From Microbacterium sp. ABRD28 (lineage in GTDB: Bacteria; Actinomycetota; Actinomycetes; Actinomycetales; Microbacteriaceae), in the NCBI RefSeq assembly GCF_003850245.1, contig NZ_CP031015.1:1240001-1304000 (forward strand): a stretch of DNA of 64,000 nucleotides, written 5' to 3'. The notes under the pieces are model-generated. The model did not search any database, was not told where the DNA came from, and saw only the letters and a program-made list of their open reading frames with translations. Position numbers and translations under genes: made by a program. Position 1 is the first letter of the stretch; every line of letters starts with the position of its first letter. This document shows positions 44,623 to 54,352 of the stretch, one piece after another.

Positions 44623-45072
44623 GTGCCGCTGAAGGGCGAGTACAAGCCCAGCACGTCGCAGTGGGCCCGTGAGCAGGCCGAGCAGTACGAGGCCTCGGGC
44701 GGAACCGAAGCCAATCTCCTGCGCGGCGTGCCGATCATCGTGCTGACCACGGTCGGCGCGAAGAGCGGGGGCCTGCGCAAGACGGCGCTCATGCGCGTCG
44801 AGCACGAGGGGCGCTACGCGGTCGTCGCGTCGAAGGGCGGCGCCCCCGACGAGCCCGCGTGGGCGGCGAACATGCGCGCGCACGCGCACGTGGAACTGCA
44901 GGATGGGGCGGTCAAGCGCGACTACCTGGCGCGCGAGCTGTCGGGCGACGAGTACAGCGAGTGGTGGAACCGCTCGGCCGAGGTGTGGCCGGACTACAAC
45001 GAGTACCAGAAGAAGACCGACCGCAAGATCGCGCTCTTCGTCCTCGAGCCGTTCGACCCGCCCTCGGAGTAA
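44623..45072 (+). CDS. Deazaflavin (F420)-dependent nitroreductase family protein
   Basis: A 149-residue DDN-type protein: [75 protein letters not shown], then [27 protein letters not shown]. The TVGAKSG-x-R-K-T segment and the split-barrel layout match F420H2-dependent quinone reductases and nitroreductases such as Ddn. It sits 5 nt after sucD, so is probably co-transcribed. It implies that the host makes F420. GTG start. Confidence 0.88.
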   Translation: MPLKGEYKPSTSQWAREQAEQYEASGGTEANLLRGVPIIVLTTVGAKSGGLRKTALMRVEHEGRYAVVASKGGAPDEPAWAANMRAHAHVELQDGAVKRDYLARELSGDEYSEWWNRSAEVWPDYNEYQKKTDRKIALFVLEPFDPPSE

Positions 45073-45130
45073 TCCCCGAGAATCCCCGGAGGATGCCGCG
45101 CCGCGCCGTGGTCGCGCCGGATCGCCGGTC

Positions 45131-45136
45131 TACGAT
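45131..45136 (+). promoter_or_regulatory. -10 box TACGAT
   Basis: Six nt before the GTG at 45143, leaderless start for the following membrane-anchored protein. Confidence 0.5.
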
Positions 45137-45142
45137 CGGGCC

Positions 45143-45679
45143 GTGAGGTCGGAGATCGCCCTGGTGCTGGCGTGCGTCGGCGCGCTCGGCGCCGCGGCGG
45201 GGATCGGTCTCGCAGCCGCGGTCGCCATTCCGCCGAGCCTGGCGAACCTCGGAGCCACGGTGTACGAGACGCCGACCGAGGTCACGATCGCCGACGCCTC
45301 GGTGAGTCTCACCGCGCCGGCGGGCTGGGTCGTCCGCCGCCCGCCCTTCGACGACGACGAGCTGAGCCTCACCAGCCCCGACGGGCGACTCGAGATCGCG
45401 GTCACCGAGCTGAACGGGGGCTTCGACACCGCGTACGCCGACCTCGTCCGCGGAGGCGACGCGGAGGGCGCCGAGGCCGTGACCGAGACCCTGTCGTCGG
45501 GCTCGCGCGCCCGGCACACCGAGGTTCTCGACGAAGACGGCGGCGTCGTCCTGGCGGCCGTCGGAGATGAGCGCGGTCCGGTCAGCGCGGGGATCGTCGC
45601 GCGGGTCACCGACGCGAGCATCGGCGACTACCGCTATGCGATCGCCGAGGTGCTCGACACCGTTCGGGTGCCGTCGTGA
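45143..45679 (+). CDS. Membrane-anchored extracytoplasmic protein, PsbP/LpqN-like fold possible
   Basis: A 178-residue protein. One N-terminal hydrophobic helix (EIALVLACVGALGAAAGIGLAAAVAI) serves as membrane anchor or signal; the rest is a small alpha/beta domain (VSLTAPAGWVVRRPPFDDDELSLTSPDGRLEIAVTELNG...GDYRYAIAEVLDTVRVPS). The pattern of a strand followed by APAGW resembles PsbP/LpqN-type domains of actinobacterial secreted proteins. It overlaps the deacetylase gene by GTGA. No enzymatic motif. Confidence 0.72.
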   Translation: MRSEIALVLACVGALGAAAGIGLAAAVAIPPSLANLGATVYETPTEVTIADASVSLTAPAGWVVRRPPFDDDELSLTSPDGRLEIAVTELNGGFDTAYADLVRGGDAEGAEAVTETLSSGSRARHTEVLDEDGGVVLAAVGDERGPVSAGIVARVTDASIGDYRYAIAEVLDTVRVPS

Positions 45680-47271
45680 AAGGGCGCCCGAGGCGGCGTC
45701 CGGCGTCGCGGGGCTCGCGGGACCGCCGCATCGTGTTCCCCGTCGTCCTGATCGGCGCACTCGCTCTCGTCGCGTGCGCACCGGCGACGGATGCCGCCTG
45801 GCGGCCGACCGCCTTCCCCGCCGCCCGGGTGGCGGTGACGGAATTCCCCGCCGCCATCGATCCCGCAACGGTGCCGGCGCTTCGACCGATCCGCATCCGC
45901 AACGACGAGGTGGGGGTCCAGGCCCGGGTGGCGCTCCTGCCCGGCCGCACGCCGCTGAACGACCGTGTCGTCGGCGCGGTGCGCGAGGCGATCGGCGCCC
46001 GCGAAGCGGCCACCGGCGTCTCCTACGCACCCCAGGTTCAGGCGCGCGGGGCGGGACTCGGAGAGCGGATGTGCATCACCGGATCGACCCGGCTTCCTGC
46101 CGCCGAGCTGCTCGCCGACCCCCGTCTCGGACCGGTCAACGGTTCGGGCACCGCGGTGGCCTGCGACATCGTCGTCGCCGCCGGACCCTACCTCGGGGTG
46201 CGGGTGCGGACGGTCTCCGGCGATGCGGCGACGATCGGCGGTGATACCTCGACCACGCTCTACACCGACCTCCGCACCGGCGAGACCCTCTCGGCCGACG
46301 CGCTGTGGACCCCCGAGGCGGGGCCCGCGCTGTGGGGAGACATCGTCGAGGCCCTCCGGCGCGACGCGGGCGCGCTGAGCCTCGCTCCGGTCCAACCCCC
46401 TGACGAGGCGGGGCTCGCCGTCATCGGCGCGGCGCTCGCCCGTTCCGTCCCCGCCGGGGGCGCCGTCGTCATCGAGGTGCCGGCCGGATTCAGCCCGCCC
46501 GAACTGCAGGCACTCGGCATCGCCGCGACGACCGAGCCGATGCCGGTCGCGGTACCGCTGGAGGTCGCGGCGCCGTATCTGACGCCGTTCGGAGCGGGCC
46601 TCGTCGGCGCCGTGGCATCCGCTCTTCCCTACGAAGCCCCGGCGAGCATCCCCGCCGGTGCCGACGCGATCGACTGCGAACTCGTTCCCTGCGTGGCGGT
46701 GACCTACGACGACGGCCCGTCGGAGTACACCGCCGGCATCCTCGACGAGCTCCGTGCCCGCGGGGCTGCCGCCACGTTCTACGTTCTGGGCGAGAAGGCC
46801 CGGGGCTGGGCCGATACGCTGCGCCGCATGCGCGACGAGGGGCACGAGATCGCCAACCACTCGTGGAGTCACCCGAGCCTCCCCTCTCTCACCGATGAGC
46901 AGGTCGCCGCACAGCTGCGCGACACGAGCGCTGCCATCCAGAACGTGGTGGGGACGCGTCCGACGAACTTCCGTCCGCCGTACGGCGAGTACAACCAGAA
47001 CGTCCTGCGGATCGCGGGGCTGCCGGCGATCCTGTGGGATGTCGACACCTTCGACTACCAGCGACCCGAGGTCGACACGCTCATCTCGCGGGCTGTCGAC
47101 GCCCCCCGTCCGGGCTCCATCGTGCTGATGCACGACATCCACCCCGGCACCGCGGCCGCCGCCGCCGCCACCTACGACGGACTGCTCGACCGCGGCTTCT
47201 CGCTGGTGACGGTCACGCAGATCTTCGAAGGCGACGTACCGACGTCCGGGGCATGGACCTCGGGGCGCTGA
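45676..47271 (+). CDS. Lipoprotein polysaccharide deacetylase (NodB/CE4)
   Basis: A 531-residue protein. Type II signal IVFPVVLIGALALVAC (Cys34), a domain of about 280 residues of unclear family, then a NodB domain (about residues 325-525) with all CE4 motifs: VTYDDGPSEYTAG (metal Asp), HEIANHSWSHPSLPSL (two His), FRPPYGEYN, WDVDTFDY and SIVLMHDIHPGT. It should remove acetyl groups from peptidoglycan or another cell-wall glycan on the outer membrane face, altering lysozyme sensitivity. Translationally coupled with the preceding anchored protein. Confidence 0.92.
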   Translation: MKGRPRRRPASRGSRDRRIVFPVVLIGALALVACAPATDAAWRPTAFPAARVAVTEFPAAIDPATVPALRPIRIRNDEVGVQARVALLPGRTPLNDRVVGAVREAIGAREAATGVSYAPQVQARGAGLGERMCITGSTRLPAAELLADPRLGPVNGSGTAVACDIVVAAGPYLGVRVRTVSGDAATIGGDTSTTLYTDLRTGETLSADALWTPEAGPALWGDIVEALRRDAGALSLAPVQPPDEAGLAVIGAALARSVPAGGAVVIEVPAGFSPPELQALGIAATTEPMPVAVPLEVAAPYLTPFGAGLVGAVASALPYEAPASIPAGADAIDCELVPCVAVTYDDGPSEYTAGILDELRARGAAATFYVLGEKARGWADTLRRMRDEGHEIANHSWSHPSLPSLTDEQVAAQLRDTSAAIQNVVGTRPTNFRPPYGEYNQNVLRIAGLPAILWDVDTFDYQRPEVDTLISRAVDAPRPGSIVLMHDIHPGTAAAAAATYDGLLDRGFSLVTVTQIFEGDVPTSGAWTSGR

Positions 47272-47305
47272 CCCACAGCGCCGGCCTGCTGCCCTTTCGG
47301 GAACG

Positions 47306-48784
47306 TCAGGCGCCCAGGAGGGCCTCGATCGGGCCGCGGGCGAAGTAGACGACGAACCCGGCCGACACGATCCACAGCAGCGGACTGATCTCCCGCGCCT
47401 TCCCGGCGAAGACCCGCACGATCACCCACGAGACGAAGCCCGCGCCGATGCCGTTGGCGATCGAGTAGGTCAGGGGCATCACCGTCACGGCGAGGAAGAC
47501 CGGCAGCAGCACCGAGAAATCGCTGAAGTCGATCGCCCGGATCTGCGACATCATCAGGGCGCCGACGATCACCAGCGCCGCCGCGGCCACCTCGGTGGGC
47601 ACGATCGACACCAGCGGCGTGAAGAACATGGCGACGAGGAAGAGGCCACCGGTGACGAGGTTGGCCAGGCCCGTGCGGGCTCCCTCGCCGATGCCGGCGC
47701 CGGACTCGATGAAGACGGTGTTGGACGACCCGGAGGTGTACCCGCCCGCGACCGCGCCGACACCCTCGACGATCAGCGCGGAGCGCAGGCGCGGGAAGTT
47801 CCCCTGCGCGTCGGACAGGCCGGCCTCCTTCGCCAGGCCCGTGAGGGTACCCATGGCGTCGAAGAAGTTCGTGAAGACCAGCGTGAAGACGAGCATGAGG
47901 GCGGCGAGGATGCCGATGCGGGCGAACGCGCCGAAGAGATCGACCTGTCCGACCAGCGCGAGGTCGGGCAGGCTCACCCACTGTGCGGGGAGCTCGGGCA
48001 CCGACAGCCCCCAGCCGCCCGGAGTGTCGACGGCCGAGCCGAGGTTCCACACCGCCTCGACGATCACCGCCAGCACGGTGCCGCTGACCAGTCCGATGAG
48101 GATGCCGCCCCGCACCCGTCGTGCCATGAGGATGCCGGTGAGCAGCAGCGTGAAGACGAACACCAGCGTCGGGATCGTCCCGATCGAGCCTTCCACTCCG
48201 AGCCCGACCGGGGGTGAGCCGACACCGGTCGCGGTGACGAACCCGGCGTTGACGAACCCGATGAAGGCGATGAAGAGACCGATGCCGACCGTGATGGCGA
48301 GCTTCAGCTGCAGGGGCACGGCGTCGAAGATCATGCGGCGCAGGCCCGTCGCGGCCAGGAGCACGATGATGAGACCGTTGATGATCACCAGGCCCATCGC
48401 CTCGGGCCAGGTCACCTCACCCACGACCGAGACGGCGAGGAACGAGTTGATGCCGAGGCCCGCGGCGAACCCGAACGGCAGTCGGGCGACGAGGCCGAAC
48501 AGGATCGTCATCACGCCCGCCGTCAGTCCCGTCACCGCCGAGAGCTGAGCGAAGTCCAGGCTGTTGCCGTCGACGTCGACACCGCTGGAGAGGATGATCG
48601 GGTTCAGGATGACGATGTACGCCATCGTCACGAACGTGACCACCCCGCCACGGACCTCGGCGGCGACCGACGAGCCTCGCTTGGTGATCTCGAAGAACCG
48701 GTCGAGCCGGTTCTTCGAGGTGCCGTCGTCGTGCCGGTTCGATGTCGCGGCGCCGATCGTCGGCGCGTCAGATGTGTTGCTCAC
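47306..48784 (-). CDS. NCS2 family purine permease (AzgA-like)
   Basis: A 492-residue permease with about 12-14 helices. Starts VSNTSDAPTIG...RLDRFFEITKRGSSVAAEVRGGVVTFVTMAYIVILNPIILS, typical of the AzgA-like hypoxanthine/adenine/guanine group. GFAAGLGINSFLA, VFTNFFDAMGTLTGLAKEAGL (substrate-contact region) and YTSGSSNTVFIESGAGIGEGARTGLANLVTGGLFLVAMF are characteristic. The GTG at 48784 follows GGGGGAGGTC. It lies beside de novo purine genes purN/purH, though on the opposite strand. Function: proton-coupled purine-base uptake. Confidence 0.93.
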   Translation of the reverse strand: MSNTSDAPTIGAATSNRHDDGTSKNRLDRFFEITKRGSSVAAEVRGGVVTFVTMAYIVILNPIILSSGVDVDGNSLDFAQLSAVTGLTAGVMTILFGLVARLPFGFAAGLGINSFLAVSVVGEVTWPEAMGLVIINGLIIVLLAATGLRRMIFDAVPLQLKLAITVGIGLFIAFIGFVNAGFVTATGVGSPPVGLGVEGSIGTIPTLVFVFTLLLTGILMARRVRGGILIGLVSGTVLAVIVEAVWNLGSAVDTPGGWGLSVPELPAQWVSLPDLALVGQVDLFGAFARIGILAALMLVFTLVFTNFFDAMGTLTGLAKEAGLSDAQGNFPRLRSALIVEGVGAVAGGYTSGSSNTVFIESGAGIGEGARTGLANLVTGGLFLVAMFFTPLVSIVPTEVAAAALVIVGALMMSQIRAIDFSDFSVLLPVFLAVTVMPLTYSIANGIGAGFVSWVIVRVFAGKAREISPLLWIVSAGFVVYFARGPIEALLGA

Positions 48785-48830
48785 TGAGACCTCCCCCTCG
48801 ACGTTAGCGGGTTCCGGCGGCACCGATCGG

Positions 48831-48836
48831 TAGGGT
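48831..48836 (+). promoter_or_regulatory. -10 box TAGGGT of the perM-like gene
   Basis: Nine nt before the ATG at 48846; short or absent leader. Confidence 0.45.
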
Positions 48837-48845
48837 CGTTGAGGC

Positions 48846-50264
48846 ATGCAACGCTTCGTGGTCGCTCTTCTCGCCGCCGTCGACGCCGCAATCGCGGCGG
48901 CGATCGGCCTTGCGCTGATCCTCGCGCCGGCGACGCTGCTGTGGGTGTTCGGGTTCGGCACCGCCGCCGACTGGTCGGCGCTGTGGGCGGCGACCGCCTC
49001 GGTGTGGCAGCTCGGCCATCTCGTGCCGCTGGACATCACGCTTCCGCCGATCTACCTCACCGCCGCCGGCATCGACGAGGCCGCCGCATCGTTCTCGCTC
49101 TCGCTCGCACCGCTCGCACTGACGGCCCTGACCGCGGGCCTCGCCGCGCGGACGGGCGTGCGGGCTTCACGGTCGGAGGCGTGGGAGAGCGGGCTCATCG
49201 GCGGGATCGGCGTCTTCACGGCGCTCGCCGCGGGCATCGCGGTCACCGGTGCCAACCCGCTCGCCGCCACACCGCTCGGGGTCGTGATCGCCCTTCCGGC
49301 CCTCGTCTTCGCGATTCCGGCGACCCTCGCCGCGCTCATCACCGAGTGGCGGGAGGCCGACGTCGGACTCATCGCCCGCGGCCGCGACGCCCTCGAGATC
49401 CGGATCGGCGAGGCGGGTCTCGCGGCGGTGTCGGAGACCACGCGCGGCGTCGGGATCGTCGTCACCGGGTTCGTCGGGGCGGGTGCTGCCCTCCTCACCG
49501 TGGCGCTCGTCGCCCGCGGCCCGCAGGTGGTCGCCCTCTCGCAGGCCGGCAACGCCGACGTGCTCGGCGCGAGCGTCATCGCGCTCGGCCAGCTCGCGTA
49601 TCTGCCGACCCTGATCATCTGGGCGTCGTCCTTCATCGCCGGGCCCGGCTTCGCCGTCGGCGCGGCGACCACGGTCGCCCCCGCCGGCACTCAGGTGGGG
49701 GTTCTGCCGCCGGTGCCGCTCCTGGGCGTCATCCCCGAATCGACCACCTCGTGGCTTCTCCTCCTCGCGCTCGTACCGGTCGCGCTCGGAGCGCTCGCGG
49801 GATGGATGGTGCGTTCGCGCCTGGTCGCCGACCACCCGCGTGCGATCGCCGACGGGTGGGGCCTGCGGGCGACGATCGCCGGCGCGATCGCCGTGCTGTC
49901 GGGGGGCGCCGCGGCGCTCCTCGCGCAGCTCGCCGGTGGCGCGATCGGGCCGGGGGCGCTCGCACAGGTGGGACCGGCGCCCGGCGCAGTCGGTCTGGCC
50001 GTCGGCGTCGAGGTGCTCGTCGGGGCCGCGATCCTGCTCGCGCTGCCGTCCGGTCGGGGGAGCGGCGACGATGATGCCGAGGGGTGGCGGGTGGGGGAGC
50101 CGGACCCGACGGTTGAATCCGAGACTCCGCCGGCGGACACCGCGTCGGATACGGCTCCCGTGGCCGGCGCAGCGGACGACGAGCCCGCCGGGAACCCCGA
50201 CCAGACCGACACCCAGCCGCTCTTCCCGCACCCCCGGCGCGGCGGAGGCTCGCCGCTAGACTAG
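48846..50264 (+). CDS. perM: PerM/DUF6350-like membrane protein
   Basis: A 472-residue protein with about nine or ten membrane helices and a soluble acidic C-terminal tail of about 65 residues ([26 protein letters not shown]...). Helices start at [23 protein letters not shown]. Identification rests on family layout (long membrane protein of DUF6350 type) and synteny: M. tuberculosis perM lies between sucCD and purN-purH, exactly as here. PerM supports cell division under stress in mycobacteria. The stop overlaps the promoter of purN. Confidence 0.78.
   Translation: MQRFVVALLAAVDAAIAAAIGLALILAPATLLWVFGFGTAADWSALWAATASVWQLGHLVPLDITLPPIYLTAAGIDEAAASFSLSLAPLALTALTAGLAARTGVRASRSEAWESGLIGGIGVFTALAAGIAVTGANPLAATPLGVVIALPALVFAIPATLAALITEWREADVGLIARGRDALEIRIGEAGLAAVSETTRGVGIVVTGFVGAGAALLTVALVARGPQVVALSQAGNADVLGASVIALGQLAYLPTLIIWASSFIAGPGFAVGAATTVAPAGTQVGVLPPVPLLGVIPESTTSWLLLLALVPVALGALAGWMVRSRLVADHPRAIADGWGLRATIAGAIAVLSGGAAALLAQLAGGAIGPGALAQVGPAPGAVGLAVGVEVLVGAAILLALPSGRGSGDDDAEGWRVGEPDPTVESETPPADTASDTAPVAGAADDEPAGNPDQTDTQPLFPHPRRGGGSPLD
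50257..50262 (+). promoter_or_regulatory. -10 box TAGACT of purN
   Basis: Inside the last codons of the perM-like gene, 6 nt before the purN GTG at 50269. Leaderless start; read-through from perM is also possible. Confidence 0.45.
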
Positions 50265-50268
50265 GCCG

Positions 50269-50895
50269 GTGCTCACCGTCGCGGTCCTCATCTCGGGCGC
50301 GGGGTCCAATCTCCGGGCGCTCCTCGAGGCCGCGGCTGAATCCGACTATCCGGCGCGCATCATCGCCGTCGGCGCCGACCGCGAGGCCGACGGATTCGCC
50401 CACGCCGAGACCTTCGGCGTGCCGACCCTCCTCGTGCCGTGGCGCGGTGCCGCCGAGCGTGAGGCGTGGGGGGTCGAGCTCGACGCGCAGCTGCGCGTCT
50501 GGAACCCCGACCTCATCGTGTTGAGCGGGCTCATGCGCCTCCTCCCCGCCGCCTTCGTCGAGTCGTGGAGCCCGCGCATCATCAACACCCATCCCGCGTA
50601 TCTCCCCGAGTTCCCGGGAGCGCACGCGGTGCGCGATGCCCTCGCGGCCGGCGCGACCGAGACCGGGGCCAGCGTCATCCTCGTCGACACCGGCGTCGAC
50701 ACCGGTCCGATCCTCGCTCAAGAGCGTGTGCCGATCCTTCCCGATGACGACGAGCACCGCCTGCACGAACGCATCAAGCCCGTCGAGCGACGCCTCATGA
50801 TCGACGTGGTCCGCCGGATCGCGACCGGGGAGCTCGACCTCGCTCGCGCCGCGGTTCCCGGCACGCCCGCGTCACCGACATCCGCTCCCGCCTGA
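50269..50895 (+). CDS. purN: Phosphoribosylglycinamide formyltransferase
   Basis: A 208-residue GAR transformylase: [19 protein letters not shown] (GAR phosphate loop), [22 protein letters not shown] (catalytic Asn and His; NTHPAYLP replaces the usual NIHPSLLP), [24 protein letters not shown] (catalytic Asp). It uses 10-formyl-THF in the third step of purine synthesis. GTG start at 50269; the gene lies 41 nt before purH, with which it forms an operon. Confidence 0.96.
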   Translation: MLTVAVLISGAGSNLRALLEAAAESDYPARIIAVGADREADGFAHAETFGVPTLLVPWRGAAEREAWGVELDAQLRVWNPDLIVLSGLMRLLPAAFVESWSPRIINTHPAYLPEFPGAHAVRDALAAGATETGASVILVDTGVDTGPILAQERVPILPDDDEHRLHERIKPVERRLMIDVVRRIATGELDLARAAVPGTPASPTSAPA

Positions 50896-50936
50896 CCCCT
50901 CGCCCCGACACCCCGCTCGCCTCGAGAAGGAGACCC

Positions 50937-52541
50937 ATGGCCGGCCCGAGTCACGACCCGTCCCTGTACCGCGACCGCGATGTCGTGCCGATCCGCCGCG
51001 CACTGGTGTCGGTCAGCGACAAGACCGATCTGCTGCCGCTCGCCGAGGCCCTCGCCTCGTCCGGTGTCGAGATCGTCTCCACCGGATCGACGGCGGCGAC
51101 GATCCGCGACGCCGGCTTCCCGGTGACCGACGTCTCGTCCGTGACCGGCTTCCCCGAGTCGCTCGACGGGCGTGTGAAGACCCTGCATCCCGCAGTGCAC
51201 GCGGGACTCCTCGCCGATCTGCGGCTGGAAGACCACGAGCGTCAGCTCGCCGAACTGGGCATCGGCGCGTTCGAGCTCGTCGTGGTGAACCTCTACCCGT
51301 TCGTCCAGACCGTCGCCTCCGGCGCCGAGGGTGACACGGTCGTCGAGCAGATCGACATCGGCGGTCCCGCGATGGTGCGCGCGTCGGCGAAGAACCACGC
51401 CAATGTCGCGATCGTCGTGTCACCCGAGTCGTATCCCGCCATCATCGAGGCTGTGCGCGGCGGCGGCACCACCCTGACCCAGCGGCGCGAGCTCGCCGCC
51501 CGCGCGTTCGCGCACACCGCCTCGTACGACACCGCCGTGGCCGCCTGGTTCGCCGAGGGGACGCTCGCCGAGGAAGACCTCCCGGCGCACCTGACGATCA
51601 AGGCCGAGCGGCTGGCGACCCTCCGCTACGGCGAGAACGCGCACCAGCGCGCGGCGATCTACACCCGTGTCGGCGGACACGGCATCGCCCAGGCCACCCA
51701 GCTGCAGGGCAAGGAGATGTCGTACAACAACTACGTCGATGCCGATGCGGCGCTGCGCGCGGCGTTCGACATGGTCAAGCCCGCGGTGGCGATCATCAAG
51801 CACGCCAACCCGTGCGGCATCGCCGTCACGGCGCCGAACGCCCTCGATCCGATCGCCTCCGCGCACCTGCGCGCACACGAGTGCGACCCGGTATCGGCCT
51901 TCGGCGGCGTCATCGCGGCGAACCGGACCGTCACGCTGAAGATGGCCGAGAACCTGCGCGACATCTTCACCGAGGTCATCGTCGCGCCCGACTTCGAGCC
52001 GGCGGCGCTGGAGGTGTTCCGGCTGAAGAAGAACCTGCGCATCCTGCAGCTGCCCGCCGACTGGCGGCAGGAGCGGATGGACGTGCGTCTCGTCTCGGGC
52101 GGCCTGCTGCTGCAGGACGCCGACCGGTTCCCCGACGACATCGAGTCGGTCGCGAAGGACTGGCAGCTGGTGTCGGGCGACAGGCCCGCGGAAGAGGAGA
52201 TGACGAATCTCATCTTCGCCTGGAAGGCCTGCCGCGCGGTGAAGTCGAACGCCATCGTGCTGGCGAAGAACTCCGCCACGGTCGGCATCGGGATGGGACA
52301 GGTCAACCGGGTCGACTCCTGCCGTCTCGCCGTCGAGCGGGCGGGGGACCGTGTGAGCGGTTCGGTCGCGGCATCCGATGCCTTCTTCCCCTTCGCCGAC
52401 GGGCCGCGCGTGCTCATCGACGCCGGCGTCTCGGCGATCGTGCAGCCGGGCGGATCGGTGCGCGACGACGAGGTCATCGCCGCTGCGCGCGACGCCGGAG
52501 TGACGATGTTCTTCACCGGGGAGCGCCACTTCTTCCACTGA
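50937..52541 (+). CDS. purH: Bifunctional AICAR transformylase / IMP cyclohydrolase
   Basis: A 534-residue enzyme. The N-terminal MGS-like IMP cyclohydrolase domain (residues 15-145; [39 protein letters not shown]...[24 protein letters not shown]) precedes the AICAR transformylase domain ([27 protein letters not shown] with the catalytic Lys-His, [30 protein letters not shown]). Last two steps to IMP. Strong GAAGGAGA site 4 nt before the ATG. It is convergent with the flavoprotein gene. Confidence 0.97.
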   Translation: MAGPSHDPSLYRDRDVVPIRRALVSVSDKTDLLPLAEALASSGVEIVSTGSTAATIRDAGFPVTDVSSVTGFPESLDGRVKTLHPAVHAGLLADLRLEDHERQLAELGIGAFELVVVNLYPFVQTVASGAEGDTVVEQIDIGGPAMVRASAKNHANVAIVVSPESYPAIIEAVRGGGTTLTQRRELAARAFAHTASYDTAVAAWFAEGTLAEEDLPAHLTIKAERLATLRYGENAHQRAAIYTRVGGHGIAQATQLQGKEMSYNNYVDADAALRAAFDMVKPAVAIIKHANPCGIAVTAPNALDPIASAHLRAHECDPVSAFGGVIAANRTVTLKMAENLRDIFTEVIVAPDFEPAALEVFRLKKNLRILQLPADWRQERMDVRLVSGGLLLQDADRFPDDIESVAKDWQLVSGDRPAEEEMTNLIFAWKACRAVKSNAIVLAKNSATVGIGMGQVNRVDSCRLAVERAGDRVSGSVAASDAFFPFADGPRVLIDAGVSAIVQPGGSVRDDEVIAAARDAGVTMFFTGERHFFH

Positions 52542-52567
52542 GCGCGCACGGCGCTCGGCGTTGCATC

Positions 52568-52583
52568 CTCGCCCCGGGGCGAG
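52568..52583. terminator. GC-rich 16-nt palindrome between convergent genes
   Basis: CTCGCCCCGGGGCGAG is a perfect palindrome 27 nt after the purH stop, in the 97-nt convergent spacer. It may serve as terminator for both strands, but has no loop spacer of its own and no T-run. Confidence 0.35.
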
Positions 52584-52638
52584 TCGCGCGCGGGGAGCGG
52601 GTGGGCGAGGGGCGGCGCGGAGTGACGGTGCCGCGAGC

Positions 52639-54072
52639 TCAGACCGCCGTCGGGCGGCCGTACTCCTCGAGGAAGCGGAGCCACACCTCGCTCACCGTCG
52701 GATACGACGGCACCGCATGCCACAGCCGCGAGAGCGGCACCTCGCCGACGACGGCGATGGTGGCGGAGTGGAGCAGCTCGGCGACATCGGGCCCCACGAA
52801 GGTGCCGCCCACGAGCACCTCGCGCTCGGTGTCGATGATCGCGCGCGCGCGACCGACGTAGTCGTCCGACACCGTCGATGCCCCCGCGACCCACGACAGG
52901 TCGTAGTCGATCACCCGCACCGGCAGGCCCGCCTTCTCGGCAGCGGCGGCGGTGAGTCCGACCGACGCGACCTCGGGGTCGGTGAAGGTCACCTGCGGCA
53001 CCGCGGCGTGGTCGGCGGTCGCGACGTGCGCGCCCCAGGGGGCGTCGTCGACCGGCGCGCCCGTCGCGCGTGCGGCGATCACGTCGCCGGCGGCACGGGC
53101 CTGGTACTTGCCCTGGTGGGTGAGGAGGGCGCGGTGGTTGACGTCGCCGACGGCGTAGAGCCAGTCGGTGCCGCGCACGAGCATCGTGTCGTCGACGTCG
53201 AGCCAGGTCCCCGACTCCAGGCCGATGCTCTCCAGACCCAGGTCGGTCGTGCGCGGCACGCGGCCGGTGGCGACGAGCACGCGCTCGGCCGCGACCTCCG
53301 AGCCATCGGACAGCTCGAGCACAGCGAGCCCGTCGTCGGCGGCGCGGGCGCGGGTGACGTCGACGTTCGTCCGCACGTCGACCCCGAGCCCGCGAAGCGA
53401 CTCCTCGACCATCTCTCCCGCGAACGGCTCGGTGCCCCCGAGCAGCCCCGAGCGGGCCACCAGCGTCACCTCGGTGCCGAAGCCGGCGTATGCGGTCGCC
53501 ATCTCGGCGCCCACGACCCCGCCGCCGAGGACCGTCAGGGATGCGGGAGGATTCTGCACCGCGGTCGCATCGCGACTCGTCCACGGCTCGATGTCGCGCA
53601 GCCCCGGGATATCGGGAAGAAGCGCCGCCGAGCCGGTGCAGAAGGCCACCGCGTGTCGGGCGACGAGGATCGTGTCGATGCCCTCGTCATCGGTCACGAT
53701 GACCCGCTTCTCACCGTCCAGACGCGCGTGGCCGCGGACGAGGTCGATCTTCGCCTTCTGGAGCCACTGCACCTGCGAGTCGTCGTTCCATTCGTGGGTG
53801 ATGCCGTCGCGGCGACGCAGCACCGCCGAGACGTCGAGGTCTCCCGTCACCGCCTGCTTCGCGCCATCCACCGCCTGCGCCGCGCGCAGTGCCGCGGCGC
53901 TTCGCAGCAGCGCCTTCGACGGCATGCACGCCCAGTACGAGCACTCGCCGCCGACGAGCTCGGCTTCGACGATGACGGTCTTCATTCCCCCTTGAACCGC
54001 TCGGTCGGCCACGTTCTCGCCGACCGCTCCGGCGCCGACGACGACGACGTCGTACTCACGGATGATGTCCAT
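52639..54072 (-). CDS. Pyridine nucleotide-disulfide oxidoreductase (lipoamide dehydrogenase/mercuric reductase-like)
   Basis: A 477-residue flavoprotein. FAD-binding YDVVVVGAGAVGENVADRAV, redox pair Cys44/Cys49 in GGECSYWACMPSKALL, NAD(P)-binding LTVLGGGVVGAEMATAYAGFG, second FAD contact DWLYAVGDVNHRALLTHQGKYQA, and the C-terminal interface domain. The end reads HAVPSYPTVSEVW, where lipoamide dehydrogenases have HAHPTxxE. This fits the actinobacterial group of uncharacterised NAD(P)H-quinone or disulfide reductases more than E3 itself. It is divergent from the LacI gene; about 210 nt of the spacer before the LacI operators holds no clear feature. Confidence 0.9.
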   Translation of the reverse strand: MDIIREYDVVVVGAGAVGENVADRAVQGGMKTVIVEAELVGGECSYWACMPSKALLRSAAALRAAQAVDGAKQAVTGDLDVSAVLRRRDGITHEWNDDSQVQWLQKAKIDLVRGHARLDGEKRVIVTDDEGIDTILVARHAVAFCTGSAALLPDIPGLRDIEPWTSRDATAVQNPPASLTVLGGGVVGAEMATAYAGFGTEVTLVARSGLLGGTEPFAGEMVEESLRGLGVDVRTNVDVTRARAADDGLAVLELSDGSEVAAERVLVATGRVPRTTDLGLESIGLESGTWLDVDDTMLVRGTDWLYAVGDVNHRALLTHQGKYQARAAGDVIAARATGAPVDDAPWGAHVATADHAAVPQVTFTDPEVASVGLTAAAAEKAGLPVRVIDYDLSWVAGASTVSDDYVGRARAIIDTEREVLVGGTFVGPDVAELLHSATIAVVGEVPLSRLWHAVPSYPTVSEVWLRFLEEYGRPTAV

Positions 54073-54286
54073 GGACCCGACCCTAACGCCGCGCACCCGC
54101 GCGCGGGCGAGGTTGCGGGTCCTTCCCTCGAGCCACGCACGTCGGAGATTCGCGCGTAGTGCGGAGCTTCCAGCGCGTTCACGCCGAAGATGACCGCATT
54201 CTCCGAAGTTCGGGCGAGGAGAGCGGCCATGCGCTGAGGAGGGGCGCTGGGCGGAGGGGAGCCGCGCCGAGGGGTTGCGCACAACG

Positions 54287-54321
54287 CTAAACCGCTTTAG
54301 GGTAGCTCTTAACCGGTTTAG
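54287..54321. promoter_or_regulatory. Twin LacI-type operators
   Basis: CTAAACCGCTTTAG (54287-54300) and CTTAACCGGTTTAG (54308-54321) are LacI-family palindromes 21 nt apart, two helical turns, 32 nt before the regulator start. They are probable autoregulatory and locus operators. Confidence 0.75.
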
Positions 54322-54352
54322 GACACCGGCTGACGACACGAAGAGGTGACGG

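Noticed and set aside
54142..54206. TCGGAGA...TCTCCGA inverted repeat in the flavoprotein-LacI spacer as a mobile palindromic element
   Set aside because: Arms of only 7 nt over a 51-nt centre are within chance expectation, and similarity to the elements at 22.9 kb is weak.
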